From the NCBI RefSeq assembly GCF_030815955.1, contig NZ_JAUSXK010000001.1, positions 3,658,001 to 3,722,000 on the forward strand: DNA of 64,000 nucleotides, read 5' to 3'. The DNA comes from Microbacterium murale (GTDB lineage Bacteria; Actinomycetota; Actinomycetes; Actinomycetales; Microbacteriaceae). The notes under the pieces are model-generated. The model did no database searches and was not told the DNA's origin. It saw only the letters and a program-made list of their open reading frames with translations. A program made the position numbers and the translations under genes. Of this stretch, positions 1 to 8,726 are shown piece by piece (the stretch's first letter is position 1; each line of letters starts with the position of its first letter).

Positions 1-266
1 GCGAGATCTCGTAGCCAGGTGCCGTACCCGACGGTGTCATGCCTGCTCAGCAGCGGGCTGGATTCTCCCGCACCAGGAAGATCGGGCACTAGCACCTGAT
101 AGCCGAGGTGTGTGAGGGCATGAGCGACGGGTTCCAGTCCGTAGTGGGTGCCGCGGAAGCCGTGCACCGCGAGGATTGCCGGCTTGGTCGGGTCACCGTA
201 GGCGAACACTGTCGTCCGGGAGCCTGTAGCAGTGATCCGCAGCGCGTCGGTGTGCTCAGGCCGCAT
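1..266 (-). CDS. alpha/beta-fold hydrolase, N-terminal part (gene runs off the window edge)
   Basis: The ATG at 264-266 lies inside the last codons of the upstream glycosyltransferase gene (stop at 256-258), an 11-nt overlap with an AGAGGTG Shine-Dalgarno before it, so translation is probably coupled. About 88 residues are visible. They show an HGFRGTHYGLEPV loop, which in alpha/beta hydrolases forms the oxyanion-hole region, then the VPDLPGAGES strand and turn. The nucleophile elbow and catalytic His lie beyond the window. The same HGFRG-x-H-x-GLEPV block occurs in the hydrolase at 40422-41357, so the two are paralogs. Substrate unknown. Confidence 0.8.
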   Translation of the reverse strand, partial: MRPEHTDALRITATGSRTTVFAYGDPTKPAILAVHGFRGTHYGLEPVAHALTHLGYQVLVPDLPGAGESSPLLSRHDTVGYGTWLRDL

Positions 267-1470
267 ACTGGGCACCTCTTGTCAGGCCGATCGCATGACG
301 CCGTTCATGGATGACTTGTGCCTGGAGGTAGAGCGCTTCTGCCTTGAGGGTGAGGTGGCTCTGCGCGAATTCGTCCGAGGGCGCGAACCTGGGTCGTGCT
401 CGTGGGTCGTCGTGCACGAAGGTGCGGATGGCTGCGGCGAACGCGTCGATTGACCCGTCCGCTGCGGTGTGGCGAAGCTGTGCGGGCAGGTCGAGCGCGA
501 TTTTCCGATCACGCAGGATGACGGGGGTGCCGACGGAGACGGCTTCGTAGACGGTGAGGCCTTGGGTCTCGTAGTTGATCGAGCTCTGTACGACGGCGTC
601 GGCGTCGCGCATGGCCCACAGCACGTTCTGGTGCGGCACGGCTCCGAAGAAGGTGACGTCGGAGCCGATGCCGAGTTCGACGGTCTTCCTGCGGGCGTGG
701 GCGAGGTCGTTGCCCGCGCCGTAGATGTGGATGTCGGCGTTGACTTCGGCGCGGGCGAAAGCTTCGAAGAAGTCGACAATGCGTTTCTCCTGGCTGACGC
801 GGCCGGGCCAAAGGAGCACGGGTCGGCTTCTGGGAGAGCGTGGCGTGTTACGTACGATGCTGAGTAGTGCGTCGTCGACTCCTGTGGGAAGTACGTGGAT
901 CTCCTCGTCGATGCCGTAACTGTGCAGGCGTTCGGCGAAGTGGGTGCTGGGGGCGATGATCAGGTCGGCTCGGTCGGCGAACGCTCGGGTGTAGTCGGCG
1001 ATGCTGCGCACCGTCGGCGCGCCGAGGAAGCGCTGCTGCGCCGCGTACAGCAGCCGGAACACGGTGCGCGGAAAGGGGAGAATGGCGGGGAGTCCGGCTT
1101 CGATGTTCGTGTGCATGGTGTGCACGAGGGGCAGGTCGTGGCGGGCTGCGAACCGGTAGCCGTTCCACGCACCCCACACGTCGCCCTGGACGTGCACGCA
1201 ATCGACGGACGGCTTCCGCGCGAAGGCGAGGTCGATTGCATCGTCGAACCGGAGACCGGCGAGGCTGAACGAGTGTTCTCCGACTTGGATCGATCCCACG
1301 GAGACGTCGTCGGGCCGCGCGTACCGCGGAGAGGGCGTGCGTTTGGATTTCGGTGCGCACACTGTGACGGTGTGTCCGCGGTGTTCGAGGTGTTGGCGTT
1401 GCAAGCCGAGCGACACCTGCAGCCCCCCGAGTGTCGCGGGGTGCTGGTCACTGAAGAAGGCGATGTGCAT
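256..1470 (-). CDS. GT4-family glycosyltransferase
   Basis: 404 residues with the two Rossmann-like halves of GT-B enzymes. The N-terminus has the usual glycine-rich acceptor-side loop (GG at 15-16). The C-terminal half has the GRVSQEKRIVDFFEAF segment (about 223-238) that begins the nucleotide-sugar-binding domain, and an E-x7-E pair (E301 and E309). This is the retaining GT4 class, which includes mannosyl- and glucosyltransferases of actinobacterial glycolipids and envelope glycans. No signal peptide, so it should act in the cytoplasm or at the inner membrane face. The start has a weak AGGA about 7 nt upstream. It is followed by, and overlaps, the hydrolase at 1-266. Sugar donor and acceptor cannot be read from the sequence. 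Confidence 0.88.
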   Translation of the reverse strand: MHIAFFSDQHPATLGGLQVSLGLQRQHLEHRGHTVTVCAPKSKRTPSPRYARPDDVSVGSIQVGEHSFSLAGLRFDDAIDLAFARKPSVDCVHVQGDVWGAWNGYRFAARHDLPLVHTMHTNIEAGLPAILPFPRTVFRLLYAAQQRFLGAPTVRSIADYTRAFADRADLIIAPSTHFAERLHSYGIDEEIHVLPTGVDDALLSIVRNTPRSPRSRPVLLWPGRVSQEKRIVDFFEAFARAEVNADIHIYGAGNDLAHARRKTVELGIGSDVTFFGAVPHQNVLWAMRDADAVVQSSINYETQGLTVYEAVSVGTPVILRDRKIALDLPAQLRHTAADGSIDAFAAAIRTFVHDDPRARPRFAPSDEFAQSHLTLKAEALYLQAQVIHERRHAIGLTRGAQYAA

Positions 1471-1478
1471 GACGGTTC

Positions 1479-2390
1479 CTAACTGTGCGAAAGTTCATCG
1501 GCTCGGACCGCGGATGGCGGATCCGTGGTTGCTGCGCGGTGGAGGCGGCTGACTCCCGCCACGCCGAGGCAGGCGAATACACCGCAGACGACGAGCCCGG
1601 CGGCGGGCAAGAGGGTGAGGGATGCCTCGCCGAGGACGGTGATCCCGACGACGGCTGCGGTGAGCGGGTCGACGATCGTGAGGGCGGCGACGACGACCGG
1701 TACCGGGAAGAAGCGGTGTGACCGCTGTAGCAGGATGTTCGCCATGATGCCGCCGGCTGCGACGATCCCGAGTCCGAGCCACGTGTTCGGGTCGGTCAGC
1801 ACGGTGGTCACCCCGTCTTCGAGGACGCCTGTGACGAGGATCTTGAAGACGGCGGTGATGCTGCCGAACACCATCGCGCCGACCACCAGACCGAACAGGC
1901 GCACACCGGAACGTGACGTGTTCCGGCCAGAGGCGATGGCCACCAGCCCGAGCACGGTGAGCGTGGCGAGGATGGCCGTCGTGACCAGGAACTGGGTGTG
2001 CAGGCCGAGCGCGGGAGTGTCTTCGGCGGGGTGGGTGGCGAGGATCGCGATGAAGCCGAGGATGCCGACGATGCACGACAGCACGGACACGACCCCAGTC
2101 CGCGTCATGGAAACGCGGCCCGTGAGGCTGCCGAAGGCGGCTGAGGCCGCCAGGGCGACCACGCTCATCGACTGTACGGCGCTGACGGGCGTGAGGGCGA
2201 GCGCGATGAAGTTCGTCGACACCGCGATGCCCAGCAGGAGCAGGCCGAGCAGCCAACGCGGCGAGACGAGGAAGGAGCGCCACCGACCACCGGCCCGGTA
2301 GACCGCACGCGACTGCAGTTCGGAACCGGCCGCGAGCAGCAGGGCACCGCCGAAGGCGACGGCGAGCCCGACGAAGAACGAGGCGGTCAT
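1479..2390 (-). CDS. multi-pass membrane protein, DMT/NIPA-like transporter
   Basis: About 303 residues with eight to ten hydrophobic segments spread over the whole length and short charged loops, resembling the drug/metabolite transporter superfamily and especially the NIPA/EamA-like group (magnesium or metabolite transport in some members). I chose the ATG at 2388-2390 because it sits one nucleotide after the stop of the ABC permease gene (TGA at 2392-2394), giving a GAATGACATG coupling; an upstream in-frame start would run into the permease. It is the last gene of the ABC ATPase-permease-DMT run. The C-terminal tail is short and polar. Substrate unknown; the family call is from topology and overall likeness, not a diagnostic motif. 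Confidence 0.72.
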   Translation of the reverse strand: MTASFFVGLAVAFGGALLLAAGSELQSRAVYRAGGRWRSFLVSPRWLLGLLLLGIAVSTNFIALALTPVSAVQSMSVVALAASAAFGSLTGRVSMTRTGVVSVLSCIVGILGFIAILATHPAEDTPALGLHTQFLVTTAILATLTVLGLVAIASGRNTSRSGVRLFGLVVGAMVFGSITAVFKILVTGVLEDGVTTVLTDPNTWLGLGIVAAGGIMANILLQRSHRFFPVPVVVAALTIVDPLTAAVVGITVLGEASLTLLPAAGLVVCGVFACLGVAGVSRLHRAATTDPPSAVRADELSHS

Positions 2391-2391
2391 G

Positions 2392-3735
2392 TCATTCGCC
2401 CCGTGCGGGTGCCTCGAGCACACGCTTCAGCACTGGTCCGGTCAGGGTGACGCCGGCCCGGACCAGGAGCAGGCCGAGCAGGAGCACGATGATGATGGCC
2501 ACGGTGAACAGTGGGGCGACGACCGCCGCGGTGGCGATGATGGGAAAAGTGACGGCGGTCGATGCGGCGGCGGCACCGATGACGGCGATGTTCGCCGGGC
2601 CGGTGACCCGCAGCAGACGCGTTCGGTTGAGGCCCGCACGCGGCATGCCGGTCCGGTCGAGTGCGACGTGCAGGTCGCGGTTCTCCAGGATCGCGGCGGT
2701 CTGGGTGATCGCGGTCTGGCAGGCGACTACAAGGAACGAGATGGCGGCGAGTGCAACCAGCATGGTGCGGGCGTCGGCGAACAGCACGAGTTGGTCTGCC
2801 GTCATGATCTCGCGGCTCGCGCTCCGGCTGATCGTGTCGAGGTAGCCGAGCAGTGAGCCGGCAGGGATCAGGATGAACGTCGCGAGCGCCAGAGACGACA
2901 CGCTGCGCCAGGCCGCTCGCGGGTCGTCCTGGATCCCGCGGGCGGCCACTAGCCTCGCCGGGTCGGAGGTGCGTGCAGCCGCTCGCCGCGAAACGAACGC
3001 AACGGCGAAGGGACCGACGACACCCAGTACCGCCATCACGGCGAGCACGACAGCTGTGAGCGCGCCGAGGAGGACGATCACGCCCCACCCCGGCGACATC
3101 AGCTGCGTGACGAGCACCGCCGCACCGATCACGACGAGTCCGATCACGACGCGGAACCAGCTCATCCGCGGCGCGTCCTGCCGGGTGCGCACCCCGAGCG
3201 GGGCGAGCACGACGCGGCGCAGACCCAGGAGCGCGCTGAGCGCGGCGATGATCACGAGAACGGGCGGGATCGTCGCGGTCAGCCACCAGGGCAGCCACAA
3301 CTCCGATGCCTGCAGTTGCTGGCCGTGCACGGTGAGCAGAGACAGTGTGAATGGCAGCGCGGCGGAGAAGGCGGTACCGATGAGGACGCCGATGGCGGCG
3401 ATGACCGTGACCTCGGCGACGGCGATTCGACGTACCCGACCTGAGGTGAGGCCGAGCAGTCTTAGGGTGGCCAGGCGGTCGTCGCGGCTGCGGGCGGCGA
3501 GCCTCGCCGTCGCGGTGCCGAGCGTGATCAACGGGACGAGCAGCAGGCCGACCAGCCCGAACGCGAGCACCTGGTAGCCGATCTCATCGGTGGGCGCGTT
3601 CCAGAACGCGACGGCGAGCATCGCGACGGCGAAGGTCAGCAGGGTCGTGACGCCGGATGCGGCGATCTGCAATCCGGTGATGGTCGCGGACGCCCGGCGC
3701 GGACGACTCAGGAGAAGCACGGCATACGGGTTCAT
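2392..3735 (-). CDS. FtsX/MacB-type ABC transporter permease (module 1)
   Basis: 447 residues from the ATG at 3733-3735, which overlaps the ATPase stop in an ATGA. Two FtsX-like blocks are visible, each with grouped membrane segments: one after a first TM near residue 25 and one in the C-terminal third. The cytoplasmic stretch ARSRDDRLATLRLLG follows the first block, and a PLGVRT-x-PRMSW stretch sits mid-protein. It has no large extracytoplasmic MacB domain, so it resembles the compact permeases of Gram-positive peptide or antibiotic-resistance exporters. It is paralogous to the permease at 7407-8726: both keep the RLSTLRLLG-type motif, an L-RR/Q-VV-PLGVR motif and an ENRDLH/DQRDLH motif. Cargo unknown. 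Confidence 0.85.
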   Translation of the reverse strand: MNPYAVLLLSRPRRASATITGLQIAASGVTTLLTFAVAMLAVAFWNAPTDEIGYQVLAFGLVGLLLVPLITLGTATARLAARSRDDRLATLRLLGLTSGRVRRIAVAEVTVIAAIGVLIGTAFSAALPFTLSLLTVHGQQLQASELWLPWWLTATIPPVLVIIAALSALLGLRRVVLAPLGVRTRQDAPRMSWFRVVIGLVVIGAAVLVTQLMSPGWGVIVLLGALTAVVLAVMAVLGVVGPFAVAFVSRRAAARTSDPARLVAARGIQDDPRAAWRSVSSLALATFILIPAGSLLGYLDTISRSASREIMTADQLVLFADARTMLVALAAISFLVVACQTAITQTAAILENRDLHVALDRTGMPRAGLNRTRLLRVTGPANIAVIGAAAASTAVTFPIIATAAVVAPLFTVAIIIVLLLGLLLVRAGVTLTGPVLKRVLEAPARGE

Positions 3736-4463
3736 GCGTCCGCCTCGATCCGGCCATCGCGCAGCCGGATGATCCGGTCGCAGCGCGAGGCGACGTGCGT
3801 ATCGTGCGTGACGATCATCAGTGCGCGGTCGACGCTGCACCCGGTTTCGAGTAGGGCGTCGAGCACTTCATCAGCGGTATGGGAATCGAGAGCGCCCGTC
3901 GGCTCGTCGGCGAAGATCAGGCTCGGGCCCGTGACGAGGGCGCGGGCGATCGCGACGCGCTGGGCCTGCCCGCCCGAGAGCTGTCCGATGCGTCGATCCC
4001 CAAGTCCCGCGAGACCCAGCCTGCGCAGCTCCGCATCGGCGCGCCCGCCCGCTTCGGTCCGGGAGATACCCGCGAGCAGTAGCGGCAGGGCGACGTTCTC
4101 TGTGGCGGTGAGCTCAGTCAGCAGCATCCCTTGCTGGAACACGAATCCGAATCGCCGTAGCCGGAACGACGAGCGTGCATCCTCTGACAGCGCGGCCAGG
4201 TCATCGTAGCCGCTGCCGTCGGGACGGCGCACGATCACCGTGCCGCTGTCCGCAGGGAGGATGCTGGCGAGCACATGCAGCAGCGTGGACTTTCCCGAAC
4301 CGCTCGGACCCATGATCGCAACCGATTCGCCCGGAGCGATGAGAAGGTCGGCATCGATGAGCGCCTGGGTCTGCCCGAACGACTTTCCCACACCCTGAGC
4401 ACGGAGCAGCCACCTCGATGAGTTCTTCGCATCGGCGGGATCGAGACGGGTGACAGTGCTCAT
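3732..4463 (-). CDS. MacB/LolD-type ABC transporter ATPase (module 1)
   Basis: 243 residues. Walker A is GPSGSGKST, the signature is LSGGQAQRVAIARA, Walker B is LIFADEPTGALDS and the switch His lies in VTHDTHVA, all intact. The EPTGALDS form is typical of the MacB/LolD/FtsE branch that pairs with FtsX-like permeases. I placed the start at 4461-4463 because GGAGAG lies about 9 nt upstream; the in-frame ATG 14 codons earlier is less well placed. It overlaps the permease by 4 nt. The gene faces away from the sensor kinase at 4663 across a 199-bp region, so the two-component system is a plausible regulator, as in other ABC/two-component detoxification modules. Confidence 0.9.
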   Translation of the reverse strand: MSTVTRLDPADAKNSSRWLLRAQGVGKSFGQTQALIDADLLIAPGESVAIMGPSGSGKSTLLHVLASILPADSGTVIVRRPDGSGYDDLAALSEDARSSFRLRRFGFVFQQGMLLTELTATENVALPLLLAGISRTEAGGRADAELRRLGLAGLGDRRIGQLSGGQAQRVAIARALVTGPSLIFADEPTGALDSHTADEVLDALLETGCSVDRALMIVTHDTHVASRCDRIIRLRDGRIEADA

Positions 4464-4662
4464 CTGAGGTTCTCTCCAACGGTCTGGGTGGTCATTCAAC
4501 GGCACTGTCCACGCTAGAAATCAGTGCCGATCCGCCGATACCAACCACGGGTCGAACTCCCGGACCTCCTCGACCGCTCAATATCCACCCGTGGGTGGTG
4601 GTCCCGCGGCCCCGCGCGCGCATAACGTCGAGATGCGCGACCCTGGAGAGGAGAGGGGGAAG
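4464..4662. promoter_or_regulatory. divergent control region between ABC module 1 and the two-component system
   Basis: This 199-bp gap must hold both promoters. Its clearest element is the inverted repeat CCACCC-GT-GGGTGG at 4585-4598. The core ACCCGTGG recurs in inverse orientation as CCACGGGT at 4545-4552, and CCACGGGTGG occurs at 5835-5844 just ahead of the response-regulator start. These may be binding sites for the response regulator, but that is only an inference from position and symmetry. I could not pick a convincing -35/-10 pair in either direction. Confidence 0.4.
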
Positions 4663-5886
4663 ATGACGGACGTCACTCGTAAGCTCAGCGAGCCCGTGCT
4701 CCAACGGCCGCGCGTCGTGCGCTGGTTCACCGAACGCCCGCGCATCGGCGACGTGCTCGTGATCCTCGCGTGCACGGTCCCGACTCTCGCGGCGCTGATT
4801 CTCGCGGCGCCGGAACGCGCATGGCTCGGTTACCTGTGCGCCGCCGGAGTCGCGATCGCGTTCTGGTGGCGACGCTCCCATCCGCTCGCCGTGCTCCTCG
4901 TCGTCGTCTCGCTCGCGACGCTCAACCCGATCTCCGCGAACGGCATGACGACCGCATTCTTCGAGAGCTTCTTCGCCCTCTTCGCCCTCGCGAATCACTC
5001 CCGCCTCCGCACGGCGCTCATCGGCTACCTCCTCAGCGAGGGCGCGGTCCTGGCGACAGCAGGCGTCGCAATCCTCTTCGGACTCCGAGAGAACTTCCCG
5101 AGCCTGCTCTTCCAGCCGGGGTCCCTTATCGCGATCGCCCTCGGTATCGCCGTGCGCGCGAGCCGCTCCCGCCGCGCAGCGATCGAGGAACTCGTCACGC
5201 TTCGCGAGGATCGCGCTGCAGCCGCAGAAAGGGCACGCATCACTGCGGAGATGCACGATGTCGTTGCGCACTCCGTCACCGTCATGATCGCCCTCGCCGG
5301 CGGCGCTTCGGCCGGCTGGGAGAAGCACCCCGAGCGCGCGCGGAACGCGCTCGACCAGCTCGGCAACGTCGGCGCGCATACGCTCGAAGAGATGCAGCGC
5401 ATCCTCCGCGTCCTCCGCGAACACGACACGGACCTGGACCGGAACCTAGAGTCATCGGGCCACAACCTCCCGTCCCTTGACGAATTAGTCGAGGTCTTCA
5501 GGACAGCGGGACTCCCGGTCACTCTCACAGTTGACCGTGACGCTGCCCCGCTCGGGAAGTCCGAGGATCCGGTGCTCCAGACCACCGTCTATCGGATTGT
5601 CCAGGAAACGCTCACCAACGCCCTCCGCCACGCATACGGGGCCACCCATATCGAGGTTGAGATCACGCACGACGCGCGGCAGATCACGGTCGCAGTGACC
5701 GACAACGGCCGCGGCCCGAAACCGGGACCGAGCGTCGGGGCCGGTGTCGGGCTGAGAGCGATGCGTGAACGCGCGGCCACCTTCGGCGGCGAAGTCTCCG
5801 CCGGCCCCATTCCCACCCGTGACGACGCCCCAGGCCACGGGTGGCGCACCCGCGTGACTATTCCCGTGAACGGGAGAGCAGCGTGA
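4663..5886 (+). CDS. NarL/DesK-type sensor histidine kinase
   Basis: 407 residues from the ATG at 4663, which has a strong GGAGAGGAGAGGGGGAAG Shine-Dalgarno. The N-terminal 170 residues contain four to five hydrophobic segments with little extracytoplasmic sequence, suggesting the kinase senses something in the membrane or through a partner transporter. The HisKA_3 phosphoacceptor is H198 in AEMHDVVAHS. The N box is QETLTNALRHA (N about 319), followed by DNGRG (about 347-351) and GVGLRAM (about 361-367). It sits between two ABC export modules and overlaps its regulator by 4 nt. Similar kinases with minimal sensing domains often respond to cell-envelope stress, but the signal here is unknown. 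Confidence 0.92.
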   Translation: MTDVTRKLSEPVLQRPRVVRWFTERPRIGDVLVILACTVPTLAALILAAPERAWLGYLCAAGVAIAFWWRRSHPLAVLLVVVSLATLNPISANGMTTAFFESFFALFALANHSRLRTALIGYLLSEGAVLATAGVAILFGLRENFPSLLFQPGSLIAIALGIAVRASRSRRAAIEELVTLREDRAAAAERARITAEMHDVVAHSVTVMIALAGGASAGWEKHPERARNALDQLGNVGAHTLEEMQRILRVLREHDTDLDRNLESSGHNLPSLDELVEVFRTAGLPVTLTVDRDAAPLGKSEDPVLQTTVYRIVQETLTNALRHAYGATHIEVEITHDARQITVAVTDNGRGPKPGPSVGAGVGLRAMRERAATFGGEVSAGPIPTRDDAPGHGWRTRVTIPVNGRAA

Positions 5887-6611
5887 CTGGCCAGCCTCCC
5901 ACGCGGATCCGCGTGGCCGTCGTCGATGACCAGCCCCTCGAACGGGCCGGTAACGCATTGATCCTCGACTCCGACGACGAGATCGAGGTCGTAGGCGAAG
6001 CCGGAAACGGTGTCGAAGCCATCAGTATCGTTTCCGACACCCTTCCTGGCATCGTTCTCATGGACATCCGGATGCCCGTGATGAACGGCCTCGAAGCCAC
6101 TCGGATCATCGCCGAGACCCACCCCGCGACGCGCGTCATCGTACTCACCACCTTCGATCTCGACGAATATGCCTTCGGCAGCCTCAAAGCGGGAGCAAGC
6201 GCCTTCCTGCTGAAGAGCACGAAACCTGCGTCGCTCATCGACGCGGTCAAGACAGTCGCATCCGGATCAGCGGTCGTCTCCCCGCGCCTTACCGCGAAGC
6301 TCATCGAGCACTACCTCCGACCCGCGTCGCCGCTGAAGCAGAATCATGGCGCGATGGGCGAGCGGAGCGGCAGGCTCGACGTGCTCAGCCCGCGCGAGCG
6401 AGATATCTTCACTGCCATCATCCGTGGCCTCACCAACTCCGAGATCAGCACCGAACTCGTACTCGCATCGTCGACCGTCAAGTCCCACATCAACTCGATC
6501 TTCGCGAAACTCGGACTGCGCGACCGCGTACACGCGGTTCTCCTCGGCCACGAGCTCGGACTCGTAGGCCAGCACAGCGATCCTGAGGCTGGCGCGGACT
6601 CGCGCGCATGA
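5883..6611 (+). CDS. NarL/LuxR-type response regulator
   Basis: 242 residues if translation starts at the GTG at 5883, which forms a GTGA overlap with the kinase stop and has GGGAGAG just upstream; a longer in-frame ATG at 5841 lies inside the kinase gene. The receiver domain has the acidic pair D15-D16, the phosphoacceptor D61 in LMDIRMPVMNG, T89 and K111. After a polar linker comes a LuxR-type helix-turn-helix (about 170-225) with LSPRERDIF, STVKSHINSIFAKLG. It should bind DNA when phosphorylated by the adjacent kinase. The likely targets are the ABC genes on either side, and candidate palindromes are described at 4585-4598. Confidence 0.92.
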   Translation: MTGQPPTRIRVAVVDDQPLERAGNALILDSDDEIEVVGEAGNGVEAISIVSDTLPGIVLMDIRMPVMNGLEATRIIAETHPATRVIVLTTFDLDEYAFGSLKAGASAFLLKSTKPASLIDAVKTVASGSAVVSPRLTAKLIEHYLRPASPLKQNHGAMGERSGRLDVLSPRERDIFTAIIRGLTNSEISTELVLASSTVKSHINSIFAKLGLRDRVHAVLLGHELGLVGQHSDPEAGADSRA

Positions 6612-6731
6612 GACGCTCATCCTGGCCACGCGCACGCGCACGAGCGCAGTCCGATCCACCGCGAAGCCTTCATGAACCGTTCTAGCCACTTCTGTCCGAG
6701 GTGTCAGCGCATCGCGCGATAACCTTCCCTG

Positions 6732-7349
6732 ATGAAGTGGATCCTCTACGACATCGGCGGCGTCATCGAGATCGTCGACGATCATTCCTGGCCGGCCGAG
6801 TTGCGGACCCGTTGGTCGACCCGTTTCGGACTACTGCCCGAGGAGTATGACGCGAAGCTGGCGGCAGCCGATCTGCCGGACACCACCGTGAACTCCGGCG
6901 TGGTCGATCAGCATTGGCGGGGCGTCGCCGATGCGCTGGGCCTCTCCGATGCTGACGTCGAGTCGATGCAGACGGAGTTGTGGGACGCCTACTGCGGTGC
7001 TGAGAACTCAGAGCTGCTCGATCATGCCCGATCTTTGCGTGGACGCTCCGGGCTGGCGATCCTCTCGAACTCAGGCGACGGGGCACGGGAAGAGGAGGAA
7101 CGACGCTTCGGCTTGTCTCAGATCTTCGCCCCCATCTGCTACAGCCACGAGCAGGGCGTGCTCAAGCCCGAAGCCCGCGCCTTCGAGCTGGCGCTCGACC
7201 GGATGGGTACGACGGCCGACCGCGTGCTGTTCATCGATGACAACCTGCAGAATGTGCAGGCGGCGCACGCCGTCGGCATTCGGGCCATCATGCACCACGA
7301 CAACGCGACGACGATCGATGCGATCGAAGAGTTCCTCGCCGACGAGTGA
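6732..7349 (+). CDS. HAD-superfamily hydrolase (YihX-like)
   Basis: 205 residues. The nucleophile Asp is D7 in LYDIGGVIE. As in the YihX subgroup, the residue two places after it is Gly and not the usual second Asp. Motif II is ILSNSGDG, the conserved Lys lies in LKPEARAF, and the metal-binding acids are in FIDDNLQN, so the active site otherwise looks complete. The cap region lies between about 20 and 90. There is no Shine-Dalgarno; instead TAACCT at 6720-6725 ends exactly 6 nt before the ATG, so the mRNA is probably leaderless and this gene has its own promoter. Substrates of such enzymes are usually sugar phosphates; the specific one is unknown. Confidence 0.85.
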   Translation: MKWILYDIGGVIEIVDDHSWPAELRTRWSTRFGLLPEEYDAKLAAADLPDTTVNSGVVDQHWRGVADALGLSDADVESMQTELWDAYCGAENSELLDHARSLRGRSGLAILSNSGDGAREEEERRFGLSQIFAPICYSHEQGVLKPEARAFELALDRMGTTADRVLFIDDNLQNVQAAHAVGIRAIMHHDNATTIDAIEEFLADE

Positions 7350-7406
7350 TCTCATGCACGCTCACAGGGGCGAGCAATGTGGCTGGTGACGATCGTTCCC
7401 AGCGCC

Positions 7407-8726
7407 TCAGGCGGGCTGAAATGCCTTGCCCAGCAGTGGGCGAGTCACCCGGACGCCCAGCCAGACGAGCGCGATGCCGAATGCGACCACCCCGACGATC
7501 GTCAGCAGCGACAGCGGAGCGATGATCACCGCGATGCCCACGAGCGGGAAAACCAGCACTGCCGCGCACAGAGCGGATCCGATCGCGGTGAACAGCAGCG
7601 GAGCCATGACCGCGCGGGTGCGTGCGCCGTCGACGGTCTCGAACGGAACGCCGAGGAAATGAAGGCTGCGGTGCAGATCGCGCTGATCGAGGATGCCCGA
7701 AGCCTGATTCACGCCGACGGAGACGGCGACCATCAGGAAAGATGCGACGAGGGTGATTATCAGCCCGGTGCGGATGTCAGCGGCGAGCATCGCGTTGGCG
7801 GCTGCTTCGGGACCGCTCATGGTATCGATCAGTGCGACGCCGGTGCCGGCGAACACGGCCATGAAGCTCGCCATGGCGATTCCGCTGACCTGTCGCCACG
7901 CGGCCTTCGGTGAATCGAGCACGAGACGCGCAGCGAGCAGCCGTGCGGGCTGCTCGGCACGCCGAAGTCCGCGCTTCGCATGCACCTTCAGGGCCCATGG
8001 TCCGATGAGGTTCAGGACTGCGAGGGCGGCGGCGAACATGCCGGCGAGAACGACGATGGTGATGACAAGTCCTGTCGTGCCGGGGAAGACCTGCACGAAT
8101 CCGAATGCGCCGACGATGAACACCGCCGCCAGCACAGCACGGATCCAGTGCACTCGCGGCACGGTTGCACGCATCCGCACGCCCAACGGCGAGATAACGA
8201 CCTGACGGAGACCGACGACGGCGCTCACACCGGCGAGCAGCACGACGCCTGCGACGACCGACAGGATACTGAGAGGGACGAGCATGATCGCCTCAGCGCC
8301 CAGGGGTGCGCCCCGGAACGGGATGAGGCCGATCAGCGGAACCATCGCGAGATACCCGAGTACTCCGACGAGAGACCCGACCACGGCCACAGCCGTCGAC
8401 TCGATCACCGTCGCCGCCGTCACACCGGCAGGCGATACGCCCAGCAGGCGCAGCGTCGACAGCCGTTCGTCGCGCCTGCGGGCTGAGAGGCGTGCGGCCG
8501 CACCACCGAGATTCGCCAGGGGCACGACCAGAAGCACGAGCGCAATGGCAGCAAGAGCCTGATACAGTCCTGCCTCGGCATCCGTCCAGCTCCAGAAGTC
8601 CTGCGCTCCACCCACCACGGTGAGCACGAGCGCCGTCACCAGGGCGAATGCGATCGCAGGCAACGCCAGGACGCCGCTCTGACCGGGAGCCGGGCGCAGC
8701 AGCAGGGCGAGTACACGGGCGTTCAT
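7407..8726 (-). CDS. FtsX/MacB-type ABC transporter permease (module 2)
   Basis: 439 residues with paired FtsX-like membrane blocks and a central set of TM segments, eight or more in total. The cytoplasmic loop SARRRDERLSTLRLLG, the mid-protein LRQVVISPLGVR stretch and the later ILDQRDLHRSL match positions in the permease at 2392-3735, so the two are paralogs at modest identity. The start forms an ATGA overlap with the ATPase gene at 8723. The gene ends 57 nt from the HAD gene's end in a convergent arrangement. It is likely the membrane half of an exporter or lipid-handling ABC complex. Cargo unknown, though it lies downstream of a small ORF at 12232-12336. Confidence 0.85.
   Translation of the reverse strand: MNARVLALLLRPAPGQSGVLALPAIAFALVTALVLTVVGGAQDFWSWTDAEAGLYQALAAIALVLLVVPLANLGGAAARLSARRRDERLSTLRLLGVSPAGVTAATVIESTAVAVVGSLVGVLGYLAMVPLIGLIPFRGAPLGAEAIMLVPLSILSVVAGVVLLAGVSAVVGLRQVVISPLGVRMRATVPRVHWIRAVLAAVFIVGAFGFVQVFPGTTGLVITIVVLAGMFAAALAVLNLIGPWALKVHAKRGLRRAEQPARLLAARLVLDSPKAAWRQVSGIAMASFMAVFAGTGVALIDTMSGPEAAANAMLAADIRTGLIITLVASFLMVAVSVGVNQASGILDQRDLHRSLHFLGVPFETVDGARTRAVMAPLLFTAIGSALCAAVLVFPLVGIAVIIAPLSLLTIVGVVAFGIALVWLGVRVTRPLLGKAFQPA

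Noticed and set aside
4492..5424. 310-codon antisense frame over the sensor kinase
   Set aside because: Glu/Arg/Ala-rich shadow of the kinase gene, with no conserved motif.
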